Of a stretch of DNA of 19,147 nt, positions 6,720 to 14,327 are shown piece after piece. The stretch covers positions 1 to 19,147 of the forward strand of contig JAADEN010000018.1 in NCBI GenBank assembly GCA_013153375.1, in the 5' to 3' direction. The notes under the pieces were generated by a model. The model had not been told where the DNA came from, ran no database searches, and saw nothing but the letters and a program-made list of their open reading frames with translations. Each line of letters begins with the position of its first letter. Position 1 is the first letter of the stretch. This DNA comes from Chloroflexota bacterium (GTDB lineage Bacteria > Chloroflexota > Anaerolineae > Anaerolineales > DRMV01). The position numbers were made by a program, and so were the translations under genes.

Positions 6720-6744
6720 CCTACGGACGGATCGTCCCCGTAGG
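6720..6744 (+). promoter_or_regulatory. Hairpin between rplX and rplE (possible S8 site)
   Basis: CCTACGG (6720-6726) pairs with CCGTAGG (6738-6744) around an 11-base loop that can itself pair (GGAC with GTCC) if two C residues bulge out. It ends 7 bases before the rplE ribosome binding site. In E. coli, S8 represses the spc operon by binding the mRNA near the rplX-rplE junction, so position fits an analogous element. I could not confirm the S8 recognition core, so this remains a hypothesis. Confidence 0.4.
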
Positions 6745-6764
6745 CGCCTGTGGAGGAAGCAGTT

Positions 6765-7310
6765 ATGGCTCACTGGCTGAAGGAAAAGTACGAAAACGAA
6801 GTGGTGCCTGCGCTCATGGAGGAGTTCGGCTACACCAACCCCATGCAGGTGCCCCGCATCGAGAAAGTGGTGCTCAACATCGGCGTGGGCGAGGCCAAGG
6901 AGAACGCCAAGGCCCTGGAGTACGCGCAGCGCGATCTGGCCACCATCGCGGGCCAGAAGCCCATCGTCACCCGGGCCCGCAAGAGCATCGCGGGTTTTCG
7001 CCTGCGCGAAGGGATGCCCATCGGCGTCAAGGTCACGCTGCGCAAGGACCGCATGTGGGCTTTTCTGGACCGGCTGATGAATGTGGCCCTGCCCCGGGTG
7101 CGGGACTTTCGCGGCGTGTCGCCCAACGCGTTCGACGGCCGGGGGAACTACACCCTGGGCCTGCGGGAGCAACTCATCTTCCCCGAAATCGACTACGACA
7201 AGATCGACAAGATTCGGGGCCTGGAAGTGACCATCGTGACCACCGCGGAGACCGACGAACCGGCCCGCCGGTTGCTGGCCCTGCTGGGCATGCCCTTCCG
7301 GCGGCAATGA
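6765..7310 (+). CDS. rplE: 50S ribosomal protein L5
   Basis: This 181-residue protein is L5: '[21 protein letters not shown]' near the start, [16 protein letters not shown], '[21 protein letters not shown]', 'IGVKVTLR' and '[23 protein letters not shown]'. L5 binds 5S rRNA in the central protuberance and contacts P-site tRNA. ATG 6765 has GGAGGAAG (6752-6759) upstream, better than the in-frame ATG at 6750. The segment begins a tight run rplE-rpsN-rpsH. Confidence 0.98.
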   Translation: MAHWLKEKYENEVVPALMEEFGYTNPMQVPRIEKVVLNIGVGEAKENAKALEYAQRDLATIAGQKPIVTRARKSIAGFRLREGMPIGVKVTLRKDRMWAFLDRLMNVALPRVRDFRGVSPNAFDGRGNYTLGLREQLIFPEIDYDKIDKIRGLEVTIVTTAETDEPARRLLALLGMPFRRQ

Positions 7311-7334
7311 GGTTCGATGGAAGGAAGGTAGATT

Positions 7335-7517
7335 ATGACGCGTAAAGCCTTGTTTTACCGCAACCAGCGCAAGAAGTACAAGGTGCAGCATCGCAACCGC
7401 TGCCGCATTTGCGGCCGGCCGCGGGGCTACATCCGCCGGTTCGGCGTGTGCCGAATCTGCTTCCGGGAACTGGCCCTGGAAGGGAAGATCCCCGGCGTGA
7501 AGAAATCTTCCTGGTAA
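7335..7517 (+). CDS. rpsN: 30S ribosomal protein S14, zinc (type Z)
   Basis: This is the short 60-residue zinc form of S14. The ligands are C23, C26, C39 and C42 (CRICGRPRG and [11 protein letters not shown]), and it ends IPGVKKSSW as in the family. S14 binds 16S rRNA in the 30S head late in assembly. The first dozen residues ([13 protein letters not shown]) are slightly unusual but of normal length. AAGGAAGG precedes the start. Type Z is ancestral and zinc-dependent; a zinc-free duplicate elsewhere in the genome cannot be excluded. Confidence 0.97.
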   Translation: MTRKALFYRNQRKKYKVQHRNRCRICGRPRGYIRRFGVCRICFRELALEGKIPGVKKSSW

Positions 7518-7535
7518 GCGGGTGGAGGTAGAAAG

Positions 7536-7949
7536 ATGGCGGTGAACGACCCCATTGCGGACATGCTGACCCGCATTCGTAACGCGATGATGGCCGGCAA
7601 AGAGGAAGTGGTCATGCCTTCGTCCAAGATGAAGGAGGCCATCGCGCGCATCCTCAAAGAAGAGGGTTACATCAAGACCTATCGGGTGGAGCAGGGCCGC
7701 ACCCCGGCGCACAAGAACCTGAAGATCGTGCTCAAGTATGTGGGCTCCCGGCGGAACCGCCGCCCCGTGATTCGGGGCCTGGAGCGGGTGAGCAAGCCCG
7801 GCCGGCGCATCTATGTGGGCCGCAAGCAGTTGCCCTGGGTGAAGTCGGGCATGGGCATCGCCATCGTCACCACCCCCAAGGGCGTGATGACCGCCCAGCG
7901 GGCCCGCAAGTTGGGCGTGGGCGGCGAGGTCATTTGCAAGGTGTGGTGA
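7536..7949 (+). CDS. rpsH: 30S ribosomal protein S8
   Basis: This 137-residue S8 has '[22 protein letters not shown]' at the N-terminus, the central [16 protein letters not shown] and the conserved C-terminal '[20 protein letters not shown]' and [10 protein letters not shown]8 binds helix 21 of 16S rRNA and in enterobacteria represses its own operon by binding mRNA at the rplX-rplE junction. GTGGAGG precedes ATG 7536. It is 18 bases after rpsN. Confidence 0.98.
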   Translation: MAVNDPIADMLTRIRNAMMAGKEEVVMPSSKMKEAIARILKEEGYIKTYRVEQGRTPAHKNLKIVLKYVGSRRNRRPVIRGLERVSKPGRRIYVGRKQLPWVKSGMGIAIVTTPKGVMTAQRARKLGVGGEVICKVW

Positions 7950-7991
7950 CCCGCGCGGTGCCCCATTCTTGAGGTTCATGGAGGAAGAGCC

Positions 7992-8543
7992 GTGTCTCGT
8001 ATCGGACGCTTACCCATTCGGGTGCCGGAGAATGTCCAGGTGGACATCCAGGGCTCCCATGTCAAGGTCAAGGGGCCCAAGGGTGAGTTGGAATTCACCT
8101 TCCCCGCGGCCATGAAGATCTCCTTCGACCCCGCGACGCGGGAGTTGAAGGTCGAGCGGCCTTCGGATGAGAAACAGCACAAGGCCTGGCACGGCACCAC
8201 GCGCGCGGTGCTCAACAACATGGTGGTGGGCGTTTCGCAGGGTTTCGAGAAGGTGTTGGAACTGCACGGCGTGGGCTACCGGGCCGAGGTGCAGGGCAAG
8301 AACCTGGTGCTCAGCGTGGGCTTCTCGCACCCCGTGACCGTGGAGCCGCCCGAGGGCATCACCTTCGAGGCCGAGCGGGGCCCCAACGCGTACATCATCA
8401 AGGTCAAGGGCCACGACAAGGTGCTGGTGGGCCAGGTGGCGGCCAACATTCGCAAGATTCGTCCGGCCGAGCCCTACAAGGGCAAGGGCCTGCGCTACAA
8501 GGGCGAGCACATTCGCCTCAAGGCCGGCAAGGCCGGGCGCTAA
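7992..8543 (+). CDS. rplF: 50S ribosomal protein L6 (GTG start)
   Basis: This 183-residue protein starts at GTG 7992 (MSRIGRLPIRVPENVQVD), behind GGAGGAAGAG. It shows the two-domain L6 pattern, with 'VGVSQGFEKVLELHGVGYRAE' joining the domains and the signature VAANIRKIRPAEPYKGKGLR followed by 'YKGEHIRLKAGKAG'. L6 lies near the factor-binding site at the base of the L7/L12 stalk. The GTG start is one of two clear ones in the window; no in-frame ATG gives the conserved N-terminus. Confidence 0.97.
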   Translation: MSRIGRLPIRVPENVQVDIQGSHVKVKGPKGELEFTFPAAMKISFDPATRELKVERPSDEKQHKAWHGTTRAVLNNMVVGVSQGFEKVLELHGVGYRAEVQGKNLVLSVGFSHPVTVEPPEGITFEAERGPNAYIIKVKGHDKVLVGQVAANIRKIRPAEPYKGKGLRYKGEHIRLKAGKAGR

Positions 8544-8596
8544 CGGACCACTTCGCTCCTGCGGGCACGAAACCGGGCCCGGCCCGCCCGTGTCCG
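8544..8596 (+). other. Nested stems in the rplF-rplR gap
   Basis: CGGAC (8544-8548) can pair with GTCCG (8592-8596), enclosing GCGGGC (8561-8566) with GCCCGC (8582-8587). The loop is itself GC-rich and partly self-complementary. The 72-base gap is one of the wider ones in the spc segment. No T-run. Both stems are short enough to be chance in this base composition. Confidence 0.25.
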
Positions 8597-8615
8597 CCAT
8601 GAGGAGGCAAGGATT

Positions 8616-8981
8616 ATGGCCAAGTTCAGTCGGCAAGCGGCGCGTAAACGGCGCCACAAGCGGGTACGCAAGAAGGTGCACGGCACCCCCGAGCGCCCGC
8701 GGCTCAATGTGTATCGCAGTTTGAACCACATTTACGCCCAGGTCATCGACGACGAGGCGGGCGTGACCCTGGTGGCGGCTTCGACCATCGACCAGGAACT
8801 GCGGGGCCAGATGGCGGGCAAGACCAAGAGCGAGCAGGCCCGCCTGGTGGGCCAGAAAGTGGCCGAGCGGGCCCTGGCCCAGGGCATCACCCAGGTGGTG
8901 TTCGACCGGGGCGGCTACCGCTACTTCGGTCGGGTCAAGGCCCTGGCCGAGGGCGCGCGCGAGGGCGGCCTCAAGTTCTGA
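8616..8981 (+). CDS. rplR: 50S ribosomal protein L18
   Basis: This 121-residue L18 has a basic N-terminal arm ([18 protein letters not shown]), then '[25 protein letters not shown]' and the C-terminal '[24 protein letters not shown]'. L18 binds 5S rRNA with L5 in the central protuberance. GAGGAGG before ATG 8616 is a near-perfect ribosome binding site. rpsE follows after 49 bases. Confidence 0.98.
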   Translation: MAKFSRQAARKRRHKRVRKKVHGTPERPRLNVYRSLNHIYAQVIDDEAGVTLVAASTIDQELRGQMAGKTKSEQARLVGQKVAERALAQGITQVVFDRGGYRYFGRVKALAEGAREGGLKF

Positions 8982-9030
8982 GGGCCCTCCCGGCCTCGGA
9001 ACGACATGACCTTCGGACGGAGGAAACGGC

Positions 9031-9576
9031 ATGGCGGAAGAGTACAAAGCCTCTCAGGCATATTCCGACGAAGAACTGGACGAGCGCACCATCGAGATCG
9101 CCCGGGTGGCCAAGGTGGTCAAGGGCGGTCGGCGCTTCTCCTTCCGGGCTACGGTGGTGGTGGGCGACCGCCGCGGCCGTGTGGGCCTGGGCATCGGCAA
9201 GGCCAACGCGGTGCCCGACGCGGTGCGCAAGGCCAGCGAGCGCGCCCGGCGCAACATGAAGAAGATCAACATCTACGAGACCACCATCCCCCACGAAGTC
9301 ATCGGCGAGGTGGGGGGCGCGCGGGTGCTGCTCAAGCCCGCTTCGGCCGGTACGGGCGTGATCGCCGCGGGCGGCGTGCGCGCGGTGCTCGAGGCCGCGG
9401 GCATCCGGGATGTGCTCACCAAGTCCCTGGGCAGCAACACCCTCATCAATGTGGTGCAGGCGACCATGCAGGCCCTGGAGCAACTGCGCGCCGTGGACGA
9501 GGTGGCCAAGGAGCGCGGCAGGTCCGTGGATCAGGTCAAGCCCTTCTGGGATCGCCGTAAGCGGAGGTCCGCATGA
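9031..9576 (+). CDS. rpsE: 30S ribosomal protein S5
   Basis: This 181-residue S5 has '[22 protein letters not shown]' followed by '[20 protein letters not shown]', the dsRNA-binding-like N-terminal domain, and the C-terminal fold with '[26 protein letters not shown]' and [12 protein letters not shown]5 helps form the mRNA entry channel and affects decoding accuracy. An extra N-terminal segment of about 20 acidic residues ([18 protein letters not shown]) precedes the core, a length seen in several phyla. Its stop overlaps the rpmD start (ATGA 9573-9576). Confidence 0.98.
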   Translation: MAEEYKASQAYSDEELDERTIEIARVAKVVKGGRRFSFRATVVVGDRRGRVGLGIGKANAVPDAVRKASERARRNMKKINIYETTIPHEVIGEVGGARVLLKPASAGTGVIAAGGVRAVLEAAGIRDVLTKSLGSNTLINVVQATMQALEQLRAVDEVAKERGRSVDQVKPFWDRRKRRSA

Positions 9577-9776
9577 GCAGGAAGAAGAAGGAACGGTATT
9601 TGCGCATCACCTTGGTGAAGAGCCCCATCGGGTATTCCAAGCGCCAAAAGGCCACCCTGTACTCCCTGGGGCTGCGCAAACTCAACCGCACCGTGGAGCA
9701 CAAGGACACGCCCATGCTGCGCGGCATGGTCAACGCGGTGGCGCACCTGGTGCGGGTGGAAGAGATTGAGCGTTGA
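9573..9776 (+). CDS. rpmD: 50S ribosomal protein L30
   Basis: This 67-residue protein contains the L30 core: '[27 protein letters not shown]' and '[24 protein letters not shown]'. The six to eight N-terminal residues SRKKKERY make it slightly longer than the usual 60. L30 is a small late 50S protein that binds 23S rRNA. The ATGA overlap with rpsE, with AGCGGAGG inside the end of rpsE, indicates coupled translation. Confidence 0.96.
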   Translation: MSRKKKERYLRITLVKSPIGYSKRQKATLYSLGLRKLNRTVEHKDTPMLRGMVNAVAHLVRVEEIER

Positions 9777-9787
9777 GTCCGCGCGGC

Positions 9788-9817
9788 GGGGGACGGCCCA
9801 CGCGGAGCCCATCCCCC
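9788..9817 (+). other. Hairpin between rpmD and rplO
   Basis: GGGGGA (9788-9793) pairs with TCCCCC (9812-9817), and GGC (9795-9797) with GCC (9807-9809) further in. No T-run follows. The 73-base gap also holds a small CCGC/GCGG stem at 9823-9833, immediately before the rplO ribosome binding site (GGAGGAA, 9840-9846). Function unknown. Confidence 0.35.
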
Positions 9818-9849
9818 CAACACCGCTCGGCGGATGGCTGGAGGAACCC

Positions 9850-10302
9850 ATGAAGTTGCACGATTTACGACCCAACCCGGGGGCCAAGCATCGCAAGAAG
9901 CGCGTCGGCCGGGGCATCGCGGCCGGTCAGGGCAAGACCGCGGGCCGCGGCACCAAGGGCCAGAACGCGCGCGCGGGCGGCGGCGTGCGCCCTTATCACG
10001 AGGGCGGCAATCTGCCCCTGGTGCGCCGGTTGCCCACCAAGCGCGGTTTCAACCCCCCGCGGCGCACCGTGTATCACGAGATCAACTTGGATCAAATCGC
10101 GGCGCGCTTCGCGGCCGGCGACGAAGTGACCCCCGAGACCCTGGTGGAAAAGGGTCTGCTGCGCAAAGTGCAGTACCCCATCGTGCTGTTGGGCCGCGGC
10201 GACATTGACTTCGCGCTCACCGTGCGGGTGCACCGGGTCAGCCGGGCCGCGCGGGCGAAGATCGAGGCCGCGGGCGGCCAGGTGGAACTGCTCACCTGGT
10301 GA
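9850..10302 (+). CDS. rplO: 50S ribosomal protein L15
   Basis: This 150-residue protein begins MKLHDLRPNPGAKHRKKRVGRG and runs through the glycine-rich arm GKTAGRGTKGQNARAGGGVR, as L15 always does. The globular C-terminal half includes 'RLPTKRGFNPPRR' and ends GGQVELLTW. L15 is a late-assembly 50S protein binding 23S rRNA. ATG 9850 is chosen because GGAGGAA lies 3 bases upstream and the N-terminus is canonical; the in-frame ATG at 9766 inside rpmD is rejected. Confidence 0.98.
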   Translation: MKLHDLRPNPGAKHRKKRVGRGIAAGQGKTAGRGTKGQNARAGGGVRPYHEGGNLPLVRRLPTKRGFNPPRRTVYHEINLDQIAARFAAGDEVTPETLVEKGLLRKVQYPIVLLGRGDIDFALTVRVHRVSRAARAKIEAAGGQVELLTW

Positions 10303-10337
10303 GCCCCGTGGCAGGTGCCTTCGGGTAGGAGCGTTCG

Positions 10338-11684
10338 ATGAAACGATCACCTTGGCGTTATCTCTGGACCGCGGCCGACATCCGGCGCAAATTGCTCATC
10401 ACCCTGGGCATCCTGGTGCTGTACCGCTTCGCGGCCCAGATTCCCGTGCCCGGGGTGGACACGGATGTCATCGCCGCCATCATGAGCGGCGGCGGCGCGG
10501 GCGCGGGCTTTTTGAACCTGCTGGACTTCTTGACCGGCGGCGCGCTGGCCCGCTTTTCCATCCTCTCGATGGGCGTGTATCCGTACATTACGGCGCAGAT
10601 TATTTTGCAAATTCTGGTGCCCATCGTGCCCGCGTTGCAGCGGCGCATGGAGGAAGACCCCCGCGAGGGCCAGAAGTGGATGGAGAAGTGGACTTACATC
10701 CTGGCCGTGCCCGTGGCCGCGCTGCAAGCCCTGGGCCAGATTCGGCTGTTCTCGTTCTTCGGCGGTGCGCCGGTCATCCCCAAATTCGGCTTCACCGCGG
10801 AGACCTGGCTGCCGAGCCTGGGCATCATCCTGGGCATGACCGCGGGCACCATGTTCGCCATTTGGCTGGGTGAGTTGATTTCGGAATACGGCATCAAGGG
10901 CCAGGGCATCTCCCTCATCATCTTCGCGGGCATCACGGCCCGGTTGCCGTACAACTTCGCCACCCTGTGGCAGGATCCGCAGAACCGGGTGTTCTACACG
11001 GTGGTGTCCCTGATCGTGTTGGTCTTCACCGTGTTCCTCATCGTGTTCGTGCAGCAGGGCAAGCGGCTCATTCCGGTAATGTACCCCGGCCGGCGCATCG
11101 GTCGGCGGCAGTCCATGCCCGTGAAGGGCACCCTGCCCCTGCCCGTGAACATGGCCGGCATGATTCCCCTGATCTTCGCCCAGTCGCTGCTGGCCCTGCC
11201 CGGCATGATCGCGGGGCTGTTCCTGGGTTCGTCGAACAGCACTTTGCAGCGCATTGCGGCCGCGGTGCAGAATTTCTTCTCGCCGACCAACGGCGGCTAT
11301 TGGTGGACTTACTTCATCTTCGTGGTGCTGTTCACCTTCTTCTACACCGAAGTGCTGTTCATGCAGCAGAATTATGGGGAACAGTTGCGGCGGCAGGGCG
11401 CGCGCATTCCGGGCGTGCCGCCGGGCGAGCCCACCCAAGACTATCTGACCCGGGTGCTGCGGCGGGTGACCCTGCCGGGCGCGCTGTTCTTGGGCTTCGT
11501 GGCCATTCTGCCCTATCTGCTGACCTTGCTGGTGCCCTCCAGCGCGCAGGGCGGGCGCTCGACCTTGCTGCTGATCTCGTCCTCGGGCCTCATCATCGTG
11601 GTCGGCGTGGTGCGCGACCTGCTGTACAACATCGAGGCCGAACTCAAGATGCACGGCTACGAAGAGCGCCTGTTGGTGCGCTGA
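10338..11684 (+). CDS. secY: Protein translocase subunit SecY
   Basis: This 448-residue integral membrane protein is the central pore of the Sec translocase. TM1 is at about residues 19-38 (ITLGILVLYRFAAQIPVPG), followed by the plug region 'GFLNLLDFLTGGALARFSI' and the conserved 'SMGVYPYITAQIILQI' (77-92). WLGELISEYGIKGQGIS (176-192) and 'PLPVNMAGMIPLIFAQSLL' (267-285) are family hallmarks. Ten membrane spans fit the hydrophobic pattern. The basic cytoplasmic loops (around RRIGRRQSM and QLRRQGARIPG) are where ribosome and SecA dock. It lies between rplO and adk, as in most spc operons. TAGGAG precedes ATG 10338. Confidence 0.98.
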   Translation: MKRSPWRYLWTAADIRRKLLITLGILVLYRFAAQIPVPGVDTDVIAAIMSGGGAGAGFLNLLDFLTGGALARFSILSMGVYPYITAQIILQILVPIVPALQRRMEEDPREGQKWMEKWTYILAVPVAALQALGQIRLFSFFGGAPVIPKFGFTAETWLPSLGIILGMTAGTMFAIWLGELISEYGIKGQGISLIIFAGITARLPYNFATLWQDPQNRVFYTVVSLIVLVFTVFLIVFVQQGKRLIPVMYPGRRIGRRQSMPVKGTLPLPVNMAGMIPLIFAQSLLALPGMIAGLFLGSSNSTLQRIAAAVQNFFSPTNGGYWWTYFIFVVLFTFFYTEVLFMQQNYGEQLRRQGARIPGVPPGEPTQDYLTRVLRRVTLPGALFLGFVAILPYLLTLLVPSSAQGGRSTLLLISSSGLIIVVGVVRDLLYNIEAELKMHGYEERLLVR

Positions 11685-11700
11685 GCGGGGAGCGGGGATC

Positions 11701-12372
11701 ATGGCGCAAGACTCACGACCGCTGTTCATCATCCTGCTGGGGCCGCCGGGCGCGGGCAAGGGCACCCAGGCCCGCCGCCTGGCCGAAAGGCTGGGGCTGC
11801 CGCACATCTCGTCGGGCGACTTGTTCCGCGAGCATCTGAAGAACCAGACGCCCCTGGGCCAGTTGGCCCAGCAGTACATGAGCAAAGGCGAGTTGGTGCC
11901 CGACGAGGTCACCATCGGCATGATCAAGGACCGCCTGGCGCGGCCCGACGCGCAGCGGGGCGCGATCTTGGACGGCTTCCCCCGCACGCCGGCCCAGGCC
12001 CAGGCGTTGGACGCGCTGCTGGCCGAGCGCTGCGCGCGGGTGGTGGTGCCCTACATCCGGGTTCCCGAAGAGGAGTTGATCGCCCGCTTGAGCGGGCGCC
12101 TGACCTGCCGGGCGCACGGGCATGTCTTCCATGTGCGGTACAACCCGCCCAAGCAGCCCGGCGTGTGCGACTATGACGGTTCGGAACTTTACCAGCGCGA
12201 CGACGACAAGCCCGAGACCGTGCGCCGCCGCATTCAGGTCTATCACGAGCAGACCGCGCCCTTGATCGACTACTACCGCCAGCGCTGCGTGCTGGTGGAG
12301 GTCAACGGCGACGCGCCGCTGGACGAAGTCACCCAGGCGCTGCTGGAAGCGGTGCAGGGCCGGGGCGCGTAA
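11701..12372 (+). CDS. adk: Adenylate kinase, long form with zinc-type lid
   Basis: This 223-residue enzyme interconverts ATP + AMP and 2 ADP. The P-loop GPPGAGKGT is at residues 14-22, followed by 'PHISSGDLFREHL' and the AMP-binding 'LDGFPRTPAQAQALD' at 90-104. The long lid (about 130-170) carries C136, H139, C156 and D159 in the positions of the usual CxxC...CxxC/D zinc site, so His replaces the second Cys. Arg-rich 'DDDKPETVRRRIQVYHEQTAPL' closes the lid. It starts 16 bases after secY (AGCGGGGA upstream) and is followed by map, the normal spc order. Confidence 0.97.
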   Translation: MAQDSRPLFIILLGPPGAGKGTQARRLAERLGLPHISSGDLFREHLKNQTPLGQLAQQYMSKGELVPDEVTIGMIKDRLARPDAQRGAILDGFPRTPAQAQALDALLAERCARVVVPYIRVPEEELIARLSGRLTCRAHGHVFHVRYNPPKQPGVCDYDGSELYQRDDDKPETVRRRIQVYHEQTAPLIDYYRQRCVLVEVNGDAPLDEVTQALLEAVQGRGA

Positions 12373-12387
12373 TCACGGCAACGGGTC

Positions 12388-13161
12388 ATGGTCTGGAAGC
12401 AACGCATCATCCTCAAGAGCCCGGCGGAGATCGCCATCATGCGTCAGGCCGGGCGCATCAACGCCTTGGCTTTGGATGCGGTGCGCCAGGCGATCCGCCC
12501 CGGCGTGACCACCGCGGAGTTGGACGCCATCGCGGAGGAGGTCATCCGCCGCCACGGCGCTCGGCCGGCCTTCAAGGGGTATCCCGGACCGTACCCGTAC
12601 CCCGCGACCCTGACCGTGAGCATCAACGAGGAGTTGGTCCACGGCATTCCGGGTGAGCGCAAGATCCGCGCCGGCGACATCGTCTCGGTGGATTGCGGCA
12701 CGATTTACAAAGGATTCATCGCGGACTCGGCCTTCACCGTCGGGGTGGGGAAGATCTCCCCTCTGGCCGAGCGGCTCATTCGGGTGACCGAAGAGGCGCT
12801 CTACAAGGGCATCGAGCAGTTGCAGCCCGGCAACCGGGTGGGGGATGTGTCCGCGGCCATCCAGCAGCATGTGGAGGCCCACGGTTTCCATGTGACCCGG
12901 CAGTACACCGGCCACGGGGTGGGGCGCTCGATGCACGAGTTCCCCATGATCCCCAACTACGGCCGCCCGGGTCGGGGCACCCTCATTCGGGAGGGCATGA
13001 CCGTGGCCCTGGAGCCCATGGTGCTGGTGGGCACGCCCGAGACCAAGGTCAAACCCGACGGCTGGACCGTGGTCTCGGCCGATGGGTCGCTGACCGCGCA
13101 CTTCGAGCACACCGTCGCGGTGACCGCTCGCGGCCCGCTGATTCTGACCGTGGCCGAGTGA
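12388..13161 (+). CDS. map: Methionine aminopeptidase, type I
   Basis: This 257-residue enzyme removes the initiator methionine from new proteins. All five metal ligands of the pita-bread fold are visible: D102 (VSVDCG), D113 (IADSAF), H176 (GHGVG), E209 (ALEPM) and E240 (FEHT); H85 (LVHGIP) and H183 (MHEFP) are also kept. Around residues 64-72 the family's usual GYHGFP region is replaced by a proline/tyrosine-rich GYPGPYPYPA. No SH3-like N-terminal extension is present (type Ia). It follows adk by 15 bases. infA, which normally comes next, is missing. The ribosome binding site is weak. Confidence 0.96.
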   Translation: MVWKQRIILKSPAEIAIMRQAGRINALALDAVRQAIRPGVTTAELDAIAEEVIRRHGARPAFKGYPGPYPYPATLTVSINEELVHGIPGERKIRAGDIVSVDCGTIYKGFIADSAFTVGVGKISPLAERLIRVTEEALYKGIEQLQPGNRVGDVSAAIQQHVEAHGFHVTRQYTGHGVGRSMHEFPMIPNYGRPGRGTLIREGMTVALEPMVLVGTPETKVKPDGWTVVSADGSLTAHFEHTVAVTARGPLILTVAE

Positions 13162-13192
13162 GGCCGGCAGGAACCAATTCGGCCCGCGGCCC

Positions 13193-13229
13193 TGGACAAA
13201 AAGAGGGTTTGCTGTATAATACCCTCTTT
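13193..13229 (+). promoter_or_regulatory. Promoter for rpmJ with -10 inside an inverted repeat
   Basis: TGGACA (13193-13198) and a perfect TATAAT (13215-13220) are 16 bases apart. A 9-bp inverted repeat, AAAGAGGGT (13200-13208) and ACCCTCTTT (13221-13229), brackets the -10 exactly, with a 12-base loop ending in the hexamer. As DNA this could be an operator; as RNA read through from map it could be a weak terminator. Downstream, AAGCG/CGCTT (13234-13246) forms a small hairpin in the 5' leader of rpmJ. The promoter match is strong; the regulation is inferred. Confidence 0.7.
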
Positions 13230-13274
13230 GCGGAAGCGGATCGCTTTTGGTAGGTTGATTCAGGAGAGAGCACG

Positions 13275-13388
13275 ATGAAAGTCTCTGCCTCGGTGAAGAA
13301 GCGCTGTTCCAAGTGCAAGATCGTCCGGCGTAAGGGCCGGGTGTATGTGATTTGTGAAAATCCGCGCCACAAACAACGACAGGGGTAA
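13275..13388 (+). CDS. rpmJ: 50S ribosomal protein L36, zinc form
   Basis: This 37-residue protein has the standard L36 start [15 protein letters not shown] and ends [12 protein letters not shown]. The zinc ligands are C11, C14, C27 and H32 (the 'C+' form). L36 packs against 23S rRNA near the factor-binding site late in 50S assembly. AGGAGAGAG (13262-13270) precedes ATG 13275. It opens the alpha segment behind its own promoter, and rpsM starts 5 bases after its stop. Confidence 0.98.
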   Translation: MKVSASVKKRCSKCKIVRRKGRVYVICENPRHKQRQG

Positions 13389-13393
13389 GGATT

Positions 13394-13783
13394 ATGGCCC
13401 GTATTGCTGGTGTTGACCTGCCGCGTAACAAGCGCATCGAGATTGCCTTGACCTACATCTACGGCATTGGCCGTACCCGGGCCAAGGAGATTTTGGCTCA
13501 TACCGGGGTGAACCCCGATACCCGGGTGCACAGCCTGAGCCCCGAAGACATCGCCCGCCTGCGGGAGTTCATCAGCCGCAACTACAAGGTGGAGGGCGAT
13601 CTGCGCCGTGAGGTGCAGATGAACATCAAGCGGCTGATGGACATCGGCTGCTATCGGGGCCTGCGCCATCGTCGGGGCCTGCCCGTGCGCGGGCAGCGCA
13701 CCCGCACCAACGCGCGCACCCGCAAAGGCCCGCGCAAGACCGTTGCGGGGCGGGGCCGACGCCGCGGCGCGAAGAAGAAGTAA
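13394..13783 (+). CDS. rpsM: 30S ribosomal protein S13
   Basis: This 129-residue S13 begins [21 protein letters not shown] and has the helix-two-turn-helix '[13 protein letters not shown]'. The central [20 protein letters not shown] is the family signature, and the tail is a basic run ending KKK that reaches toward A- and P-site tRNAs. S13 forms bridges to the 50S subunit with L5. AGGGGTAAGG precedes the start, only 5 bases from the rpmJ stop, implying co-translation. Confidence 0.98.
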   Translation: MARIAGVDLPRNKRIEIALTYIYGIGRTRAKEILAHTGVNPDTRVHSLSPEDIARLREFISRNYKVEGDLRREVQMNIKRLMDIGCYRGLRHRRGLPVRGQRTRTNARTRKGPRKTVAGRGRRRGAKKK

Positions 13784-13836
13784 TCCCGGCCCTTGGGCTG
13801 GTCATCTCGGTTTTGGGCTAAGGAGAAGAAAGCGTT

Positions 13837-14235
13837 ATGGCTCGTTCGGTTCGTTCCTCTCGTCGTCGGAGCAAGAAGGTCAAGCGCGTGGTGGCGCGCG
13901 GCCGCATCTACATCCAGGCCACCTTCAACAACACCATCGTCACCATCACCGACGAACAGGGCAATACGGTGACCTGGGCCAGCGGCGGCACCGTGGGCTT
14001 CAAAGGCACCCGCAAGAGCACGCCCTTCGCGGCCCGCCTGGCCGTGGAGCAGGCCGTCAAGGCGGCCAAGGACATGGGCATGCACGAGGCCCATGTGTTC
14101 GTCAAGGGCCCGGGGCCGGGACGCGAGGCCGCGCTGCGCGCGCTGATTAACATGGATTTGAAGATTTTGTCCATTTCCGACATCACCCCCATCCCTCACA
14201 ACGGCTGCCGGCCGCCCAAGAAGCGGCGGGTGTAA
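13837..14235 (+). CDS. rpsK: 30S ribosomal protein S11
   Basis: This 132-residue S11 contains '[24 protein letters not shown]', '[16 protein letters not shown]' and the C-terminal '[13 protein letters not shown]' with [21 protein letters not shown]11 lies at the 30S platform near the Shine-Dalgarno helix of initiating mRNA. AAGGAGAAG precedes ATG 13837, leaving a 53-base gap after rpsM. The N-terminal 15-20 residues ([16 protein letters not shown]) are a basic disordered arm typical of the family. It lies 92 bases before rpsD. Confidence 0.98.
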   Translation: MARSVRSSRRRSKKVKRVVARGRIYIQATFNNTIVTITDEQGNTVTWASGGTVGFKGTRKSTPFAARLAVEQAVKAAKDMGMHEAHVFVKGPGPGREAALRALINMDLKILSISDITPIPHNGCRPPKKRRV

Positions 14236-14266
14236 GGCCCTGGGGCGTTGGGGTTCGGCGATGAAC

Positions 14267-14297
14267 ACCCTCGCCGCGCGGCAACGCGGGTGAGGGT
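14267..14297 (+). promoter_or_regulatory. Stable hairpin between rpsK and rpsD
   Basis: ACCCTCGCC (14267-14275) pairs with GGTGAGGGT (14289-14297) over 9 bp with one G-U, and the stem continues GCG (14276-14278) with CGC (14285-14287) past a bulged G, leaving a six-base CGGCAA loop. It ends 13 bases before the rpsD ribosome binding site. S4 (the rpsD product) is an autogenous regulator in both E. coli and B. subtilis by different mRNA structures. A role in S4 feedback here is a guess from position; a T-run is absent. Confidence 0.45.
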
Positions 14298-14327
14298 CAC
14301 CTCTTGTCTAAGGAGAGAGGCGCTCTT

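Noticed and set aside
10347..11987. Long - strand frame opposite secY and adk
   Set aside because: Antisense to genes with clear hallmarks; composition is that of a codon-bias shadow.
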